Assembly: GCF_000368085.1 (NCBI RefSeq)
Contig: NZ_KB849239.1
Coordinates: 2,225,749-2,289,748, forward strand
Direction: 5' to 3'
Source of the DNA: Acinetobacter nosocomialis NIPH 2119
GTDB taxonomy: Bacteria > Pseudomonadota > Gammaproteobacteria > Pseudomonadales > Moraxellaceae
DNA length: 64,000 nucleotides
Shown here in pieces: positions 56,525 to 64,000 of this stretch (position 1 is the stretch's first letter; each line of letters starts with the position of its first letter). The position numbers and the translations under genes are program-made. Below the pieces are notes generated by a model that did not search any database, was not told the origin of the DNA, and saw only the letters and a list, made by a program, of their open reading frames with translations.

Positions 56525-58164
56525 GTAAAACGCCTCGTTATTTAGAAACACCACCCGACTGGACACCAGAGGAACAACCGACTCTACCTGGTTCACCAGC
56601 AGCGATTGCACATTCTGTACCTAAACGTTTTATCTATTTTTTCATTGGCCTATTCGTTGCTCTTTCGGCAAGCTTAAGTAATGGCTTTATCACGGCAAAT
56701 TTGCCTTTAATTCAAGGTGAGTATGGTCTAACCCCTTCCGAAGCTGCATGGCTGCCTGCTGCATATGTTATGGCAAATGTCAGTTCAAACCTGATTTTGT
56801 TTAAGGCCCGTCAACAATATGGCCTGAGAGTATTTTCAGAAATAGGTCTCGTCATTTTTATTGCGGTTCTTGTTTTACATATTTTTGTACATACCTATGA
56901 AATGGCGCTGTTCGCACGGGTTGTAGCTGGTTTAGCAGGTGCACCACTAAGCTCCTTAGGTATGTATTACACCATGCAAGCTTTTAAAAAAGCTGACATG
57001 GCAAAAGGTATATACATTGCCTTTGGTTTTCAGCAGTTAGGTGTTCCTCTCGCTTGGATTATTTCTCCATTTCTTGTTAGTACAGACAGTTGGTCTGTTC
57101 TATATACCTTTGAGCTTGGTTTAGCACTTTGTTGTTTAGCCATGGTTGTTTCATTGAAACTACCACGCAGCTTACGTATTTATGTGTTTGAGAAGCAGGA
57201 TTTCTTTACCTTTGCTTTACTGGCTCCTGGTTTTGCATGCTTATGTATTGTGCTTACACAAGGCCCAATTCTGTGGTGGTTTAATAGCGAATGGCTTGCT
57301 TATATATTAATTGCAGGTTTTAGCTTAGTTGTTTTAGGTTTACTTTACGAACACTACCGTGCCAATCCATTAATTATGACACGTTGGTTAGGTACTGCTT
57401 CGACACTACGTTTTATTTTTGGTGCTTTTGCGATTCGGCTTCTAATGTCAGAGCAAAGCTATGCTGCTGTTAACTTCTTAAAAGCCATGGGAATGGGGCC
57501 TGATCAGTTTGTACCTCTTTATGTTGTGATATTCATCGGGATTTTAAGCGGAACATTATTTAGTGCACTGACTTTTTCACGCGAACGAATTATCTTCCAC
57601 TTACTTTTTGCAGAGTTCTTGATTCTGGTTGCCTGTGGACTAGATTATCACTTAACCAGTGATGTTCGACCTGTGAACTTTTTTGCAAGTCAATTCTTAG
57701 TGGGTTTTGCAGGTGGTTTATTTATTGGGCCATTACTGCTTATTGGCTTTGCTCAAACTTTAGCAAAAGGTCCTTCATATGTAGTGACTTTTATTGTGCT
57801 GTTCTCTGCAACTCAAACCTTTGGTGGTCTGGTCGGGTCTTCTTTCTTCTCGACCTATCAACAACACCGCACGCAAAACTATCAAGTCGAGATTATTAAA
57901 GATTTAGAACAATCCGACCCGTTAGTTTCTCAAAGGCTCTCCACTTATCAGCGTAGTGCAGCCATCACAACAAATGACCCAGCATTACAAACGGCTCAGG
58001 CCATGCGCACACTCAATCAAGTGGTCACCCGTGAAGCACAAGTGCGTGCCTACAATGATGTTATTGCGTTAAACGGTATTTTTGCTATCGCATTGCTCTT
58101 ATGGGGTGGATTTAATATTGCCCGTAGTAAATATCTACAACGCAGAGGAATTAGCCGTCCTTAA
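56521..58164 (+). CDS. MFS drug-efflux-type transporter (DHA2/EmrB-like)
   Basis: 547 residues, about 14 membrane helices, with a 30-residue Pro-rich cytoplasmic N terminus. LSNGFITANLPLIQGEYGLTPSEAAWLPAAYV near the first helices is typical of EmrB-like members. A long polar segment (about 455-515) precedes the last helix. With the HlyD-type partner downstream it should form an EmrAB-like pump. Substrate unknown. Confidence 0.87.
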   Translation: MSKTPRYLETPPDWTPEEQPTLPGSPAAIAHSVPKRFIYFFIGLFVALSASLSNGFITANLPLIQGEYGLTPSEAAWLPAAYVMANVSSNLILFKARQQYGLRVFSEIGLVIFIAVLVLHIFVHTYEMALFARVVAGLAGAPLSSLGMYYTMQAFKKADMAKGIYIAFGFQQLGVPLAWIISPFLVSTDSWSVLYTFELGLALCCLAMVVSLKLPRSLRIYVFEKQDFFTFALLAPGFACLCIVLTQGPILWWFNSEWLAYILIAGFSLVVLGLLYEHYRANPLIMTRWLGTASTLRFIFGAFAIRLLMSEQSYAAVNFLKAMGMGPDQFVPLYVVIFIGILSGTLFSALTFSRERIIFHLLFAEFLILVACGLDYHLTSDVRPVNFFASQFLVGFAGGLFIGPLLLIGFAQTLAKGPSYVVTFIVLFSATQTFGGLVGSSFFSTYQQHRTQNYQVEIIKDLEQSDPLVSQRLSTYQRSAAITTNDPALQTAQAMRTLNQVVTREAQVRAYNDVIALNGIFAIALLLWGGFNIARSKYLQRRGISRP

Positions 58165-58204
58165 TGGCTTTCGTTATTGATGAAACAGAAATTGAGATTG
58201 ATAT

Positions 58205-59338
58205 ATGTCAGATGATCAAAATAAACCGGAACAAAGCCCTGCTCAAACATCTAATAATGAGCCAACGCCTGCACCTGCACCTGCACCTGCACCTGCAAGT
58301 AAACTGATTCCAACAAAACGCTCAACCCTCTTATGGATGTTAGGTGTTCTTATTATTGGTATTTTAGTGATTTTATGGGCATGGAGAATTGGGCCTTTTG
58401 CAACGAGTGTACAGCAAACAGACAATAGTTATGTCAAAGGTAAAACCACTGTTTTATCTTCACAAATTAATGGCTATGTTAAAGATGTATTAGTGAAAGA
58501 CTTTGACCATGTTAAAAAGGGTCAAGTATTAATGCATATTGATGCCACTACTTACGATCAAAAAGTAGCACAAGCAGCTTCAGGCGTTGAACAGGCTAAA
58601 AATACTTTAGCCAATCAAACCCAATCAATCGCACAAAAACAAGCTGATATTGTTGCGGCGCAAGCCAAAGTAGATCAGGTGAAGGCTCAATACGAACTCT
58701 CTTTAGCACAGCTTAGACGCTATCAGCAGTTAGGAAATAGTGGTGCAGCCTCTAAATCTGAGCAAGATAAAGCCGCAGCAGACGCCGAAAATAATCTTGC
58801 AGCCCTTAAGCAAGCAGAAGCTAATGTATTAGTTGCAAAAGAGGCTTTAAAAACCGCACAGGTCGCAGAAGCAGGTTTAGAAGCACAAGTTTCTAGCGCT
58901 AAAGCACAATTAGATCAAGCACAAACCACCAAAGACTATAGCGTTATTGTTGCTCCTATGGATGGTCAACTTGGAGAAGTAAATCCTCGTGTTGGGCAAT
59001 ATGTCGCAGCAGGTTCACAGTTGCTCTACTTAATTCCACAACAAACTTGGGTGATTGCTAACTTTAAAGAAACCCAAATTGCCAATATGCGAATTGGACA
59101 AAAAGCATGGTTTACAGTCGATGCGATGAACCACAAAAAATTTACAGGACATGTTGAGCAAATTTCGCCTGCTGCAGGTTCCGAGTTCAGTGTGTTAAAG
59201 CCAGACAATGCGACAGGTAACTTTACTAAAGTTGTGCAACGCATAGCTGTACGTATCACCATCGACCCAAATCAGGAAGGAATGGAACACTTACGCCCTG
59301 GTATGTCAGTGATTACTTCTGTCGACACAAGCTCTTAA
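58205..59338 (+). CDS. HlyD/EmrA-family membrane fusion protein
   Basis: 377 residues: a Pro/Ala-rich cytoplasmic N terminus including five Pro-Ala pairs, one membrane helix (about 41-60), a lipoyl half-motif VQQTDNSYVKGKTT, a coiled-coil hairpin rich in Ala/Gln (about 125-240), and a beta-barrel end (VIVAPMDGQLGEVNPRVGQY). Periplasmic adaptor for the MFS protein 41 bases upstream. An outer-membrane channel gene is not adjacent. Confidence 0.9.
   Translation: MSDDQNKPEQSPAQTSNNEPTPAPAPAPAPASKLIPTKRSTLLWMLGVLIIGILVILWAWRIGPFATSVQQTDNSYVKGKTTVLSSQINGYVKDVLVKDFDHVKKGQVLMHIDATTYDQKVAQAASGVEQAKNTLANQTQSIAQKQADIVAAQAKVDQVKAQYELSLAQLRRYQQLGNSGAASKSEQDKAAADAENNLAALKQAEANVLVAKEALKTAQVAEAGLEAQVSSAKAQLDQAQTTKDYSVIVAPMDGQLGEVNPRVGQYVAAGSQLLYLIPQQTWVIANFKETQIANMRIGQKAWFTVDAMNHKKFTGHVEQISPAAGSEFSVLKPDNATGNFTKVVQRIAVRITIDPNQEGMEHLRPGMSVITSVDTSS
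58268..58297 (+). repeat. Five CCTGCA hexanucleotide repeats in the HlyD-type gene
   Basis: CCTGCA repeated five times without interruption, in frame, encoding Pro-Ala pairs in the cytoplasmic tail. Slippage would change the tail by two residues per unit without a frameshift. Confidence 0.85.
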
Positions 59339-59342
59339 TCAG

Positions 59343-59366
59343 CTTTTTAAAGTTCTCTTTAAAAAG
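59343..59366. terminator. AT-rich hairpin after the efflux operon
   Basis: CTTTTTAAAG-TTCT-CTTTAAAAAG is a perfect 10-bp stem four bases past the stop; weak stem and no long T run. Confidence 0.4.
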
Positions 59367-59369
59367 TTA

Positions 59370-59420
59370 CAATGTGATCATTCATTATTTTTTCTCAATT
59401 TCTAATGTTTGATCACATTG
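59370..59420. promoter_or_regulatory. Inverted repeat enclosing the start codon of the desulfhydrase-like gene
   Basis: CAATGTGATCA (59370-59380) and TGATCACATTG (59410-59420) are perfect 11-base arms. The loop of 29 bases holds the ATG at 59405 and the space where a ribosome binding site would be. Confidence 0.6.
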
Positions 59421-60286
59421 CCCAACCTATTTCTTACCAGCACATTGAACTCCCATCATCTGTTCATCTCGACATTAAACGTTTAGATCTCGTCCATCCT
59501 CAAATTTCGGGCAATAAGTTTTTCAAATTAAAATACAATTTACTTGCCGCAAAACAACAAGGACTATCAAATATTTTGACTTTTGGTGGCGCTTATTCAA
59601 ATCATATTGCCGCAACGGCCTATGCAGCTCATATTTTTGGCTTAAACAGCATTGGAATTATTCGTGGTGAAGAGTTAGCGAATAAGCCGCTTAACCCCAC
59701 TTTGGAAAAAGCACAAAGTTTAGGAATGCAGCTACATTTTGTCTCACGCAATGAATATCGTTTGAGAGATGATGAAAAATTTCTTCAACAGTTAATTCAA
59801 CAGTTTCCTGAAACATACATAATCCCTGAAGGCGGCACCAATAAGTTAGCAGTTCAAGGTTGTCAGGAAATTCTTAGTCAGAGTGATTTAGAGAAATATG
59901 ATGTGATTTGCTGTGCGGTAGGAACTGGCGGAACAATTTCAGGTCTTATTGAAAAAAGTTCAACACATCAAAAAGTCTTAGGATTTTCAGCTTTAAAAGG
60001 CGACTTTTTACAACAAGAGATTCGTCGGTGGACTAAAAAACAAAATTGGTCGCTAACAGATGCTTATTGCTGCGGTGGTTATGCCAAAACGTCCCCTGAA
60101 CTATTTGCATTTATTAAAGGTTTTGAAGCGCAATATGCCGTGCCTCTTGAACCGATCTATACGGGAAAAATGATGTTCGGTTTATTCGACCTTATAAAAT
60201 ATAATTACTTTCCTGTAGGAACTCGTATTCTCGCTATTCATTCTGGTGGTTTACAGGCAGTTATAAGAAATAAAACGGACCAATAA
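59405..60286 (+). CDS. PLP enzyme, ACC deaminase/D-cysteine desulfhydrase family
   Basis: 293 residues of the fold-type II PLP family. PLP Lys in ISGNKFFKLKYN (about 34-45), TFGGAYSNHIAATAYAA, IIPEGGTN and AVGTGGTISG are visible. It would desulfurise D-cysteine or deaminate a related D- or cyclic amino acid; the exact substrate cannot be read. No good Shine-Dalgarno precedes the start, which lies in the loop of an 11-bp inverted repeat. Confidence 0.87.
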   Translation: MFDHIAQPISYQHIELPSSVHLDIKRLDLVHPQISGNKFFKLKYNLLAAKQQGLSNILTFGGAYSNHIAATAYAAHIFGLNSIGIIRGEELANKPLNPTLEKAQSLGMQLHFVSRNEYRLRDDEKFLQQLIQQFPETYIIPEGGTNKLAVQGCQEILSQSDLEKYDVICCAVGTGGTISGLIEKSSTHQKVLGFSALKGDFLQQEIRRWTKKQNWSLTDAYCCGGYAKTSPELFAFIKGFEAQYAVPLEPIYTGKMMFGLFDLIKYNYFPVGTRILAIHSGGLQAVIRNKTDQ

Positions 60287-60402
60287 TTCACTCTTTTTTA
60301 GTTAACGTTTTCTCTACCATCATAAATGTCTTTAGCACGAGTAAGGGCTGACATGGTAGTATATGCCCCTTTTTAATTTTCACGATTAATCGAGAATCTC
60401 TT

Positions 60403-61602
60403 ATGTCTAACAGTCATGTCGATGTCATTGTCTTAGGTGCAGGCGCTTCTGGACTCATGTTGGCTGCACATGCTGCTAAACGAGGGCGCTCGGTTTTAAT
60501 TTTAGAAAAAGCCAATAAAATTGGTAAAAAGATTTTAATGTCGGGTGGAGGTAAATGTAACTTTACCAACCTGTATGTAGAGCCTGACAACTATATTTCC
60601 CATAATCCACACTTTGTCATTTCTGCCCTGTCACGCTATAGCAACTGGGACTTTATTGGTCTGGTGTGTGATTATGGAATTGCCTATGAAGAACGTAAAC
60701 ACGGCCAATTATTTACTCTAAACGGCGCTAAAGAAATTTTAGAGATGTTGGTGAGTGAGTGTAATAAAACCAACAATGTTGAAATCCAGACCAATTGTGA
60801 AGTTGGACAGATCGACCCATTAGAACAAGGTGGTTTTTCTGTACAAACCAACCAAGGTCGCTTTAGCTGTGAGTCATTAGTCGTTGCTACAGGCGGTTTA
60901 TCTATTCCGACTTTGGGTGGGTCTGGTTTTGGCTATGAATTGGCACAAAAATTTGGGCATACAGTTTTCCCAACCCGCGCTGGTTTAGTTCCATTTACTT
61001 TTTCAGATCATATTAAAGAAGTCACCACGCGCTTAAGTGGTAATGCTTTAGATGTCACGTTAAGCAACTCAAAAAATAGCTTTACTGAAGCGTTATTATT
61101 TACCCATCGCGGCTTAAGTGGGCCAAGTTCTTTACAGCTTTCTAACTACTGGAATACCGGTGAAAGTTTTAAAATTGATTTTTTCCCAAGCCAAGATTTA
61201 ACGACTTATTTAAAAGATAAAAAGAAAGCACAGCCTAAAGTTTTATTACGTACCCTTCTTAATGAGTTTACTGCGAAAAGTATTGTACAAGAGCTACAAC
61301 AACTCATATGGCCCGAGCATAGCGAAATGGCAATTGGTAATATGAGTGATGCACAGCTAGAACATATTGCCGAGCAGCTACATGGGTTTACCGTTAAACC
61401 ATCAGGCACTGAAGGATATCGTACTGCCGAAGTTACCTTAGGTGGAGTTGATACAACCGAAGTTTCATCTAAAACACTCGAAAGCAAAAAGCAGAAAGGA
61501 CTGTTCTTTATTGGAGAAGTACTTGATGTGACCGGCCACTTAGGAGGCTATAACTTCCAATGGGCTTGGTCTTCTGCTTATGCAGCAGCACAATATGTTT
61601 AA
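60403..61602 (+). CDS. HI0933-family FAD-dependent oxidoreductase
   Basis: 399 residues: N-terminal dinucleotide motif VIVLGAGASGLMLAAHAAKRG (6-26, split here as VIVLGAGASGLMLAA), the family signature GKKILMSGGGKCNFTN (about 41-56), and the C-terminal TAEVTLGGVDTTEVSSKTLE and GEVLDVTGHLGGYNFQWAW. The role of this conserved flavoprotein family (YhiN/BaiN-like) is uncertain. Monocistronic. Confidence 0.92.
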   Translation: MSNSHVDVIVLGAGASGLMLAAHAAKRGRSVLILEKANKIGKKILMSGGGKCNFTNLYVEPDNYISHNPHFVISALSRYSNWDFIGLVCDYGIAYEERKHGQLFTLNGAKEILEMLVSECNKTNNVEIQTNCEVGQIDPLEQGGFSVQTNQGRFSCESLVVATGGLSIPTLGGSGFGYELAQKFGHTVFPTRAGLVPFTFSDHIKEVTTRLSGNALDVTLSNSKNSFTEALLFTHRGLSGPSSLQLSNYWNTGESFKIDFFPSQDLTTYLKDKKKAQPKVLLRTLLNEFTAKSIVQELQQLIWPEHSEMAIGNMSDAQLEHIAEQLHGFTVKPSGTEGYRTAEVTLGGVDTTEVSSKTLESKKQKGLFFIGEVLDVTGHLGGYNFQWAWSSAYAAAQYV

Positions 61603-61614
61603 CTGTTGAATACA

Positions 61615-61785
61615 CTAATTTGCTGCTTTCGCATCACTTGATGATTTGTCAGCATCACGTGTATGTGTTGTTGCCTGTTTTGATGAATCAGATTTGCTAA
61701 ATACAAACTTATAAGCACTTGCTAAAAAACCTACGGTAATCCCAGCAATTACAACAGGTGCTAAAAAACGACCAGGCTTCTTCAT
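61615..61785 (-). CDS. Small single-pass membrane protein
   Basis: 56 residues on the minus strand: MKKPGRFLAPVVIAG followed by a hydrophobic segment (about 7-24) and a polar Ser/Asp/Lys tail (SKSDSSKQATTHTRDADKSS). GAGGAAAA lies eight bases upstream of the ATG. It is not conserved in any family I know. It lies downstream of the PF05552-type gene on the same strand, with a hairpin between. Confidence 0.65.
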   Translation of the reverse strand: MKKPGRFLAPVVIAGITVGFLASAYKFVFSKSDSSKQATTHTRDADKSSSDAKAAN

Positions 61786-61830
61786 CGTATTTTCCTCACT
61801 TATTTGTTTTTATAGCTGTCAAAGACAGAA

Positions 61831-61854
61831 CGACCACTCAATATAGAGTGGTCG
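61831..61854 (-). terminator. Hairpin after the PF05552-type gene
   Basis: CGACCACTC and GAGTGGTCG (9-bp stem, 6-base loop). On the minus strand it is followed by TTCTGTCTTT, an imperfect T run. Confidence 0.55.
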
Positions 61855-61913
61855 AACTTATCACAAAAATCAAAGATTTTTTGTACTGTTTATCTGAAAA
61901 TTAGTTACACCTA

Positions 61914-63602
61914 CTAAATTTCATCATTTTCGCCAGTAGAACCAAACGGTTTATTTACTGGTGGTTGTGATGGATTTACTTGTGCAGAATCAGCTGGTTT
62001 TGTATCAGATGAAACTTTTGCATCAGATGAAACTGTTGTTGATGGTGCTGTTGTAGTCGTTGACGGAGTTGAAGCCGAAGACGTACTTGCTGTTGTAGTA
62101 GAAGGAGGTTGATATAAAGGATTTGGTTGATTAGCTTCTTTTTTCGCTTTATCAAGTAAGTCAGACAGCAATCTTTCAGCTGGTTGACGACCACCTAAAC
62201 CAAATGCAAGTGCGAAAGCCACTGCAACTGCACCTAGAGTTAAGCCAAATGCAAGGTTCACAATCGAATCAGCAATACCCATCGCTTTTAAACCAAGCGC
62301 AAGGACTAAACCAATAATTAAGACACGAACCAAACTACCTAACCAACGTGAACTATTATATTCACCGCGTTGCACCACATTTGCCACAACATTGGCAAGC
62401 CAGAAACCAATAACCAAAATTACAGCGCCCAATAGAATGTTTGCACCGAAATGGATAAACATTGCAATCAGACCACTAATCTGTTCAAAACCAAGACGGT
62501 CAGCAGCTTCTGAAACTGCAAACAGCATCGTAAAGAACACGATTAACCAACCCACAGCGCCAGAAACTTTAGTTTGACCTAAAAAGCGTTGTACATCTAA
62601 TTTTGCAGGGATTTCATCAACACCTGTTCCCGCAATCAGTTCGGCAACCAAGCGTCCAACAAAACGAGAAACAATATAAGCAACCAGTAAAATTAATCCG
62701 GCAGCAATAATATTTGGAATCGCTTGCAAAATTTCATTGAGCATTGCTGTCGCTGGCTGAGAAATAGTCTCAATACCTAAAGCTTCAAATGCCACAATTA
62801 ATGTCGTAATGATAATAATGGCAAAAACAAAAGAACCTAAGAATTTGCCTACATTTGAATTTTTGAAAAGACCGATTTTTTCAGCTTGTGCTTGAACGCC
62901 TAAGCTATTGATTAGGCCCTCAACAATACCGCGTACAATTTTTGCCAAGATATAACCAACAAAAACGATAACGCCAGCAATAAAGATATTTGGTAGGAAG
63001 GCGATTGCCTCATTCACCATATTTTGAACAGGAATAAGTAAACCTGTTAATCCTAAGATTGAGAGAACAATAGGAAGGAAAAGTAATAATACAAGCCAGT
63101 AAAGAATTTCACCAATATTCTGGCTAATTCCCCCTACCCCTACTTCACTACTTAACTTGTCATCAAGTTGCGTTCTGGATAGCACATTGGTAATTCCTGC
63201 CCGCACCAGTCGAGCAACGATCCAGCCAATGAAACCCACTACCACGGCAGCAATGATATTTGGAATATAGACGAGTACCTGATTCACCATATTGCTAAAT
63301 GGCCCACTCACTCCACTAATGTTGAGCACATTTAAAGCGGCAACAACAGCAAGAATCAGAATAAACCAGAATATGACTTTGGAGACGAGGCCTTCTATGT
63401 TGGGAGTACGTCCTGTAGCTGAAGATAATTTGGCATTTGTATTTAATTTTTGCAGAAGTTTTTTTACCCCTGCCGCAACTAATAAAGCGATTATCCAGCC
63501 AACCAGTAAGATGACAATTGCAGCTAAAATAGGATGAAACTGATCCCAGTAATACATCGCATCAAACTGAGCGCCGCGAGGCCCATTAAAAAATTCATTC
63601 AT
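61914..63602 (-). CDS. Multi-repeat TM-helix membrane protein (PF05552/CmpX-like)
   Basis: 562 residues with GAGGAC upstream of the start. Five repeats of a membrane unit: a pattern like IPNIIAAVVVGFIGWIVARL recurs at about residues 28, 112, 205, 290 and 388. This is the conserved TM-helix repeat of CmpX-like proteins related to mechanosensitive channels, but no MscS beta domain is present. A Ser/Thr/Pro-rich cytoplasmic or periplasmic tail follows (about 490-562). Function inferred as channel-like or osmotic stress related. Confidence 0.82.
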   Translation of the reverse strand: MNEFFNGPRGAQFDAMYYWDQFHPILAAIVILLVGWIIALLVAAGVKKLLQKLNTNAKLSSATGRTPNIEGLVSKVIFWFILILAVVAALNVLNISGVSGPFSNMVNQVLVYIPNIIAAVVVGFIGWIVARLVRAGITNVLSRTQLDDKLSSEVGVGGISQNIGEILYWLVLLLFLPIVLSILGLTGLLIPVQNMVNEAIAFLPNIFIAGVIVFVGYILAKIVRGIVEGLINSLGVQAQAEKIGLFKNSNVGKFLGSFVFAIIIITTLIVAFEALGIETISQPATAMLNEILQAIPNIIAAGLILLVAYIVSRFVGRLVAELIAGTGVDEIPAKLDVQRFLGQTKVSGAVGWLIVFFTMLFAVSEAADRLGFEQISGLIAMFIHFGANILLGAVILVIGFWLANVVANVVQRGEYNSSRWLGSLVRVLIIGLVLALGLKAMGIADSIVNLAFGLTLGAVAVAFALAFGLGGRQPAERLLSDLLDKAKKEANQPNPLYQPPSTTTASTSSASTPSTTTTAPSTTVSSDAKVSSDTKPADSAQVNPSQPPVNKPFGSTGENDEI

Positions 63603-63770
63603 ATTGTTATGTCCTCAATTGTTATGTTCTTTTCAGTGTTATCAATAAATGAAAAACACCAGTTCGTTGTAAAAAATGACGATAAATGCGGTCTATGTCA
63701 CCTTATGTTTTGAATATTTTTCAATCAACATTCTTCTGCATAAATACAACAAATTGATGCAAAAGATTGC

Positions 63771-63806
63771 AAAAAAAGCCTTCAGGGCACATCCTAAAGG
63801 CTTTCT
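63771..63806 (-). terminator. Terminator after the partial gene at the window end
   Basis: AAAGCCTT and AAGGCTTT with an inner AGG/CCT pairing (63775-63804), followed on the minus strand by seven T. Confidence 0.75.
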
Positions 63807-63829
63807 ATAGATATATACTGGTGAGCTTA

Positions 63830-64000
63830 CTACCCTTTGTAAGTTTTCAAATCAGAATTACCCATCATGACGTGTGGTGTAGTCTCATGTTGAAAAGCCG
63901 CTTCTTGTTTTGGTGATTGGTTATGTTCAGCAACCATATAAACAATAAGCGCAAGAAGAAAAAGCCCTACAATAATTAAAATATAAACTGGCAATCTTCT
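63830..64000 (-). CDS. Small membrane protein, 3' part only
   Basis: The last 56 codons of a minus-strand gene whose start is outside the window. The visible part begins RRLPVYILIIVGLFLLALIV, a membrane helix, then a polar tail (HNQSPKQEAAFQHETTPHVM) and stop TAG at 63830. A terminator follows. Family unknown. Confidence 0.6.
   Translation of the reverse strand, partial: RRLPVYILIIVGLFLLALIVYMVAEHNQSPKQEAAFQHETTPHVMMGNSDLKTYKG

Noticed and set aside
59370..59420. CRP site
   Set aside because: TGTGA and TCACA halves are present but about 36 bases apart rather than 6.

Overview
This is a contiguous, gene-dense, AT-rich chromosomal segment of a gammaproteobacterium. Protein sequences and gene order (tRNA-Gln-prs-rplY-pth, panD, FMN riboswitch-ribB, yceD-rpmF, fabD-fabG-acpP, bioAFCD, otsBA, smc-zipA-ligA, birA-coaX, ffh/ypjD) point to Acinetobacter, most likely the A. 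calcoaceticus-baumannii complex. That assignment is by recognition, not by a search. I see no insertion sequence, prophage, CRISPR array or rRNA. Nearly all genes look like core genome.

Layout. 1-2.6 kb: tRNA-Gln(UUG), prs, rplY, pth, panD. 2.6-5 kb: a GDYXXLXY/DUF4401 membrane pair. 5.1-8.2 kb: FMN riboswitch and ribB, a HAD phosphatase, thiD, a BON-LysM protein. 8.3-11.4 kb: acpP, fabG, fabD, rpmF, yceD, all on the minus strand. 11.4-15.4 kb: EF-P hydroxylase, a YciO-type protein, scpA, scpB, rluB on the plus strand. 15.4-20.1 kb: biotin genes bioD, bioC, bioF, bioA behind a BioH-like hydrolase. 20.4-22.8 kb: otsB-otsA for trehalose. 22.8-32.4 kb: MFS transporter, bacterioferritin, and a gntR-smc-zipA-ligA block. 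32.5-38.4 kb: TSUP transporter, birA, coaX, ffh, ypjD/ccsA-like, dusC.

38.4-46.5 kb is the most unusual region: five consecutive minus-strand genes for exported, Gly/Asn/Ser/Thr-rich proteins of very different lengths (about 242 to 803 residues). All five carry the same short motif just after the signal peptide, in register with the LSxxELxxIxGG double-glycine leader of C39-peptidase substrates except that the last residue is Gln or Glu. All their mature cysteines come as close pairs, and two of the proteins end in Cys. They resemble the FilA/DUF6160 'putative pilus system' proteins of Acinetobacter. Three of the upstream gaps share a 10-bp motif.

46.8-64 kb: dcd, a LysE exporter, DUF2062 protein, an exported nucleosidase-like lipoprotein, apbC/mrp, an LEA-like 40-residue repeat protein, metG, a small lipoprotein plus EF-hand protein pair, a second LysE exporter, a TetR-MFS-HlyD efflux operon with a clear palindromic operator, a D-cysteine desulfhydrase-family enzyme whose start codon lies inside a long inverted repeat, an HI0933-type flavoprotein, a 56-residue membrane protein, a multi-repeat PF05552-type membrane protein, and the 3' end of a small membrane protein cut by the window edge.

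How parts fit together: SMC with ScpA/ScpB supplies a chromosome condensin of the SMC-ScpAB type; the bio cluster makes biotin and BirA attaches it, but this BirA lacks the DNA-binding domain, so biotin control must use something else; otsBA and the LEA-like protein are both plausible desiccation/osmotic stress factors; the fab genes and acpP supply fatty acid synthesis.
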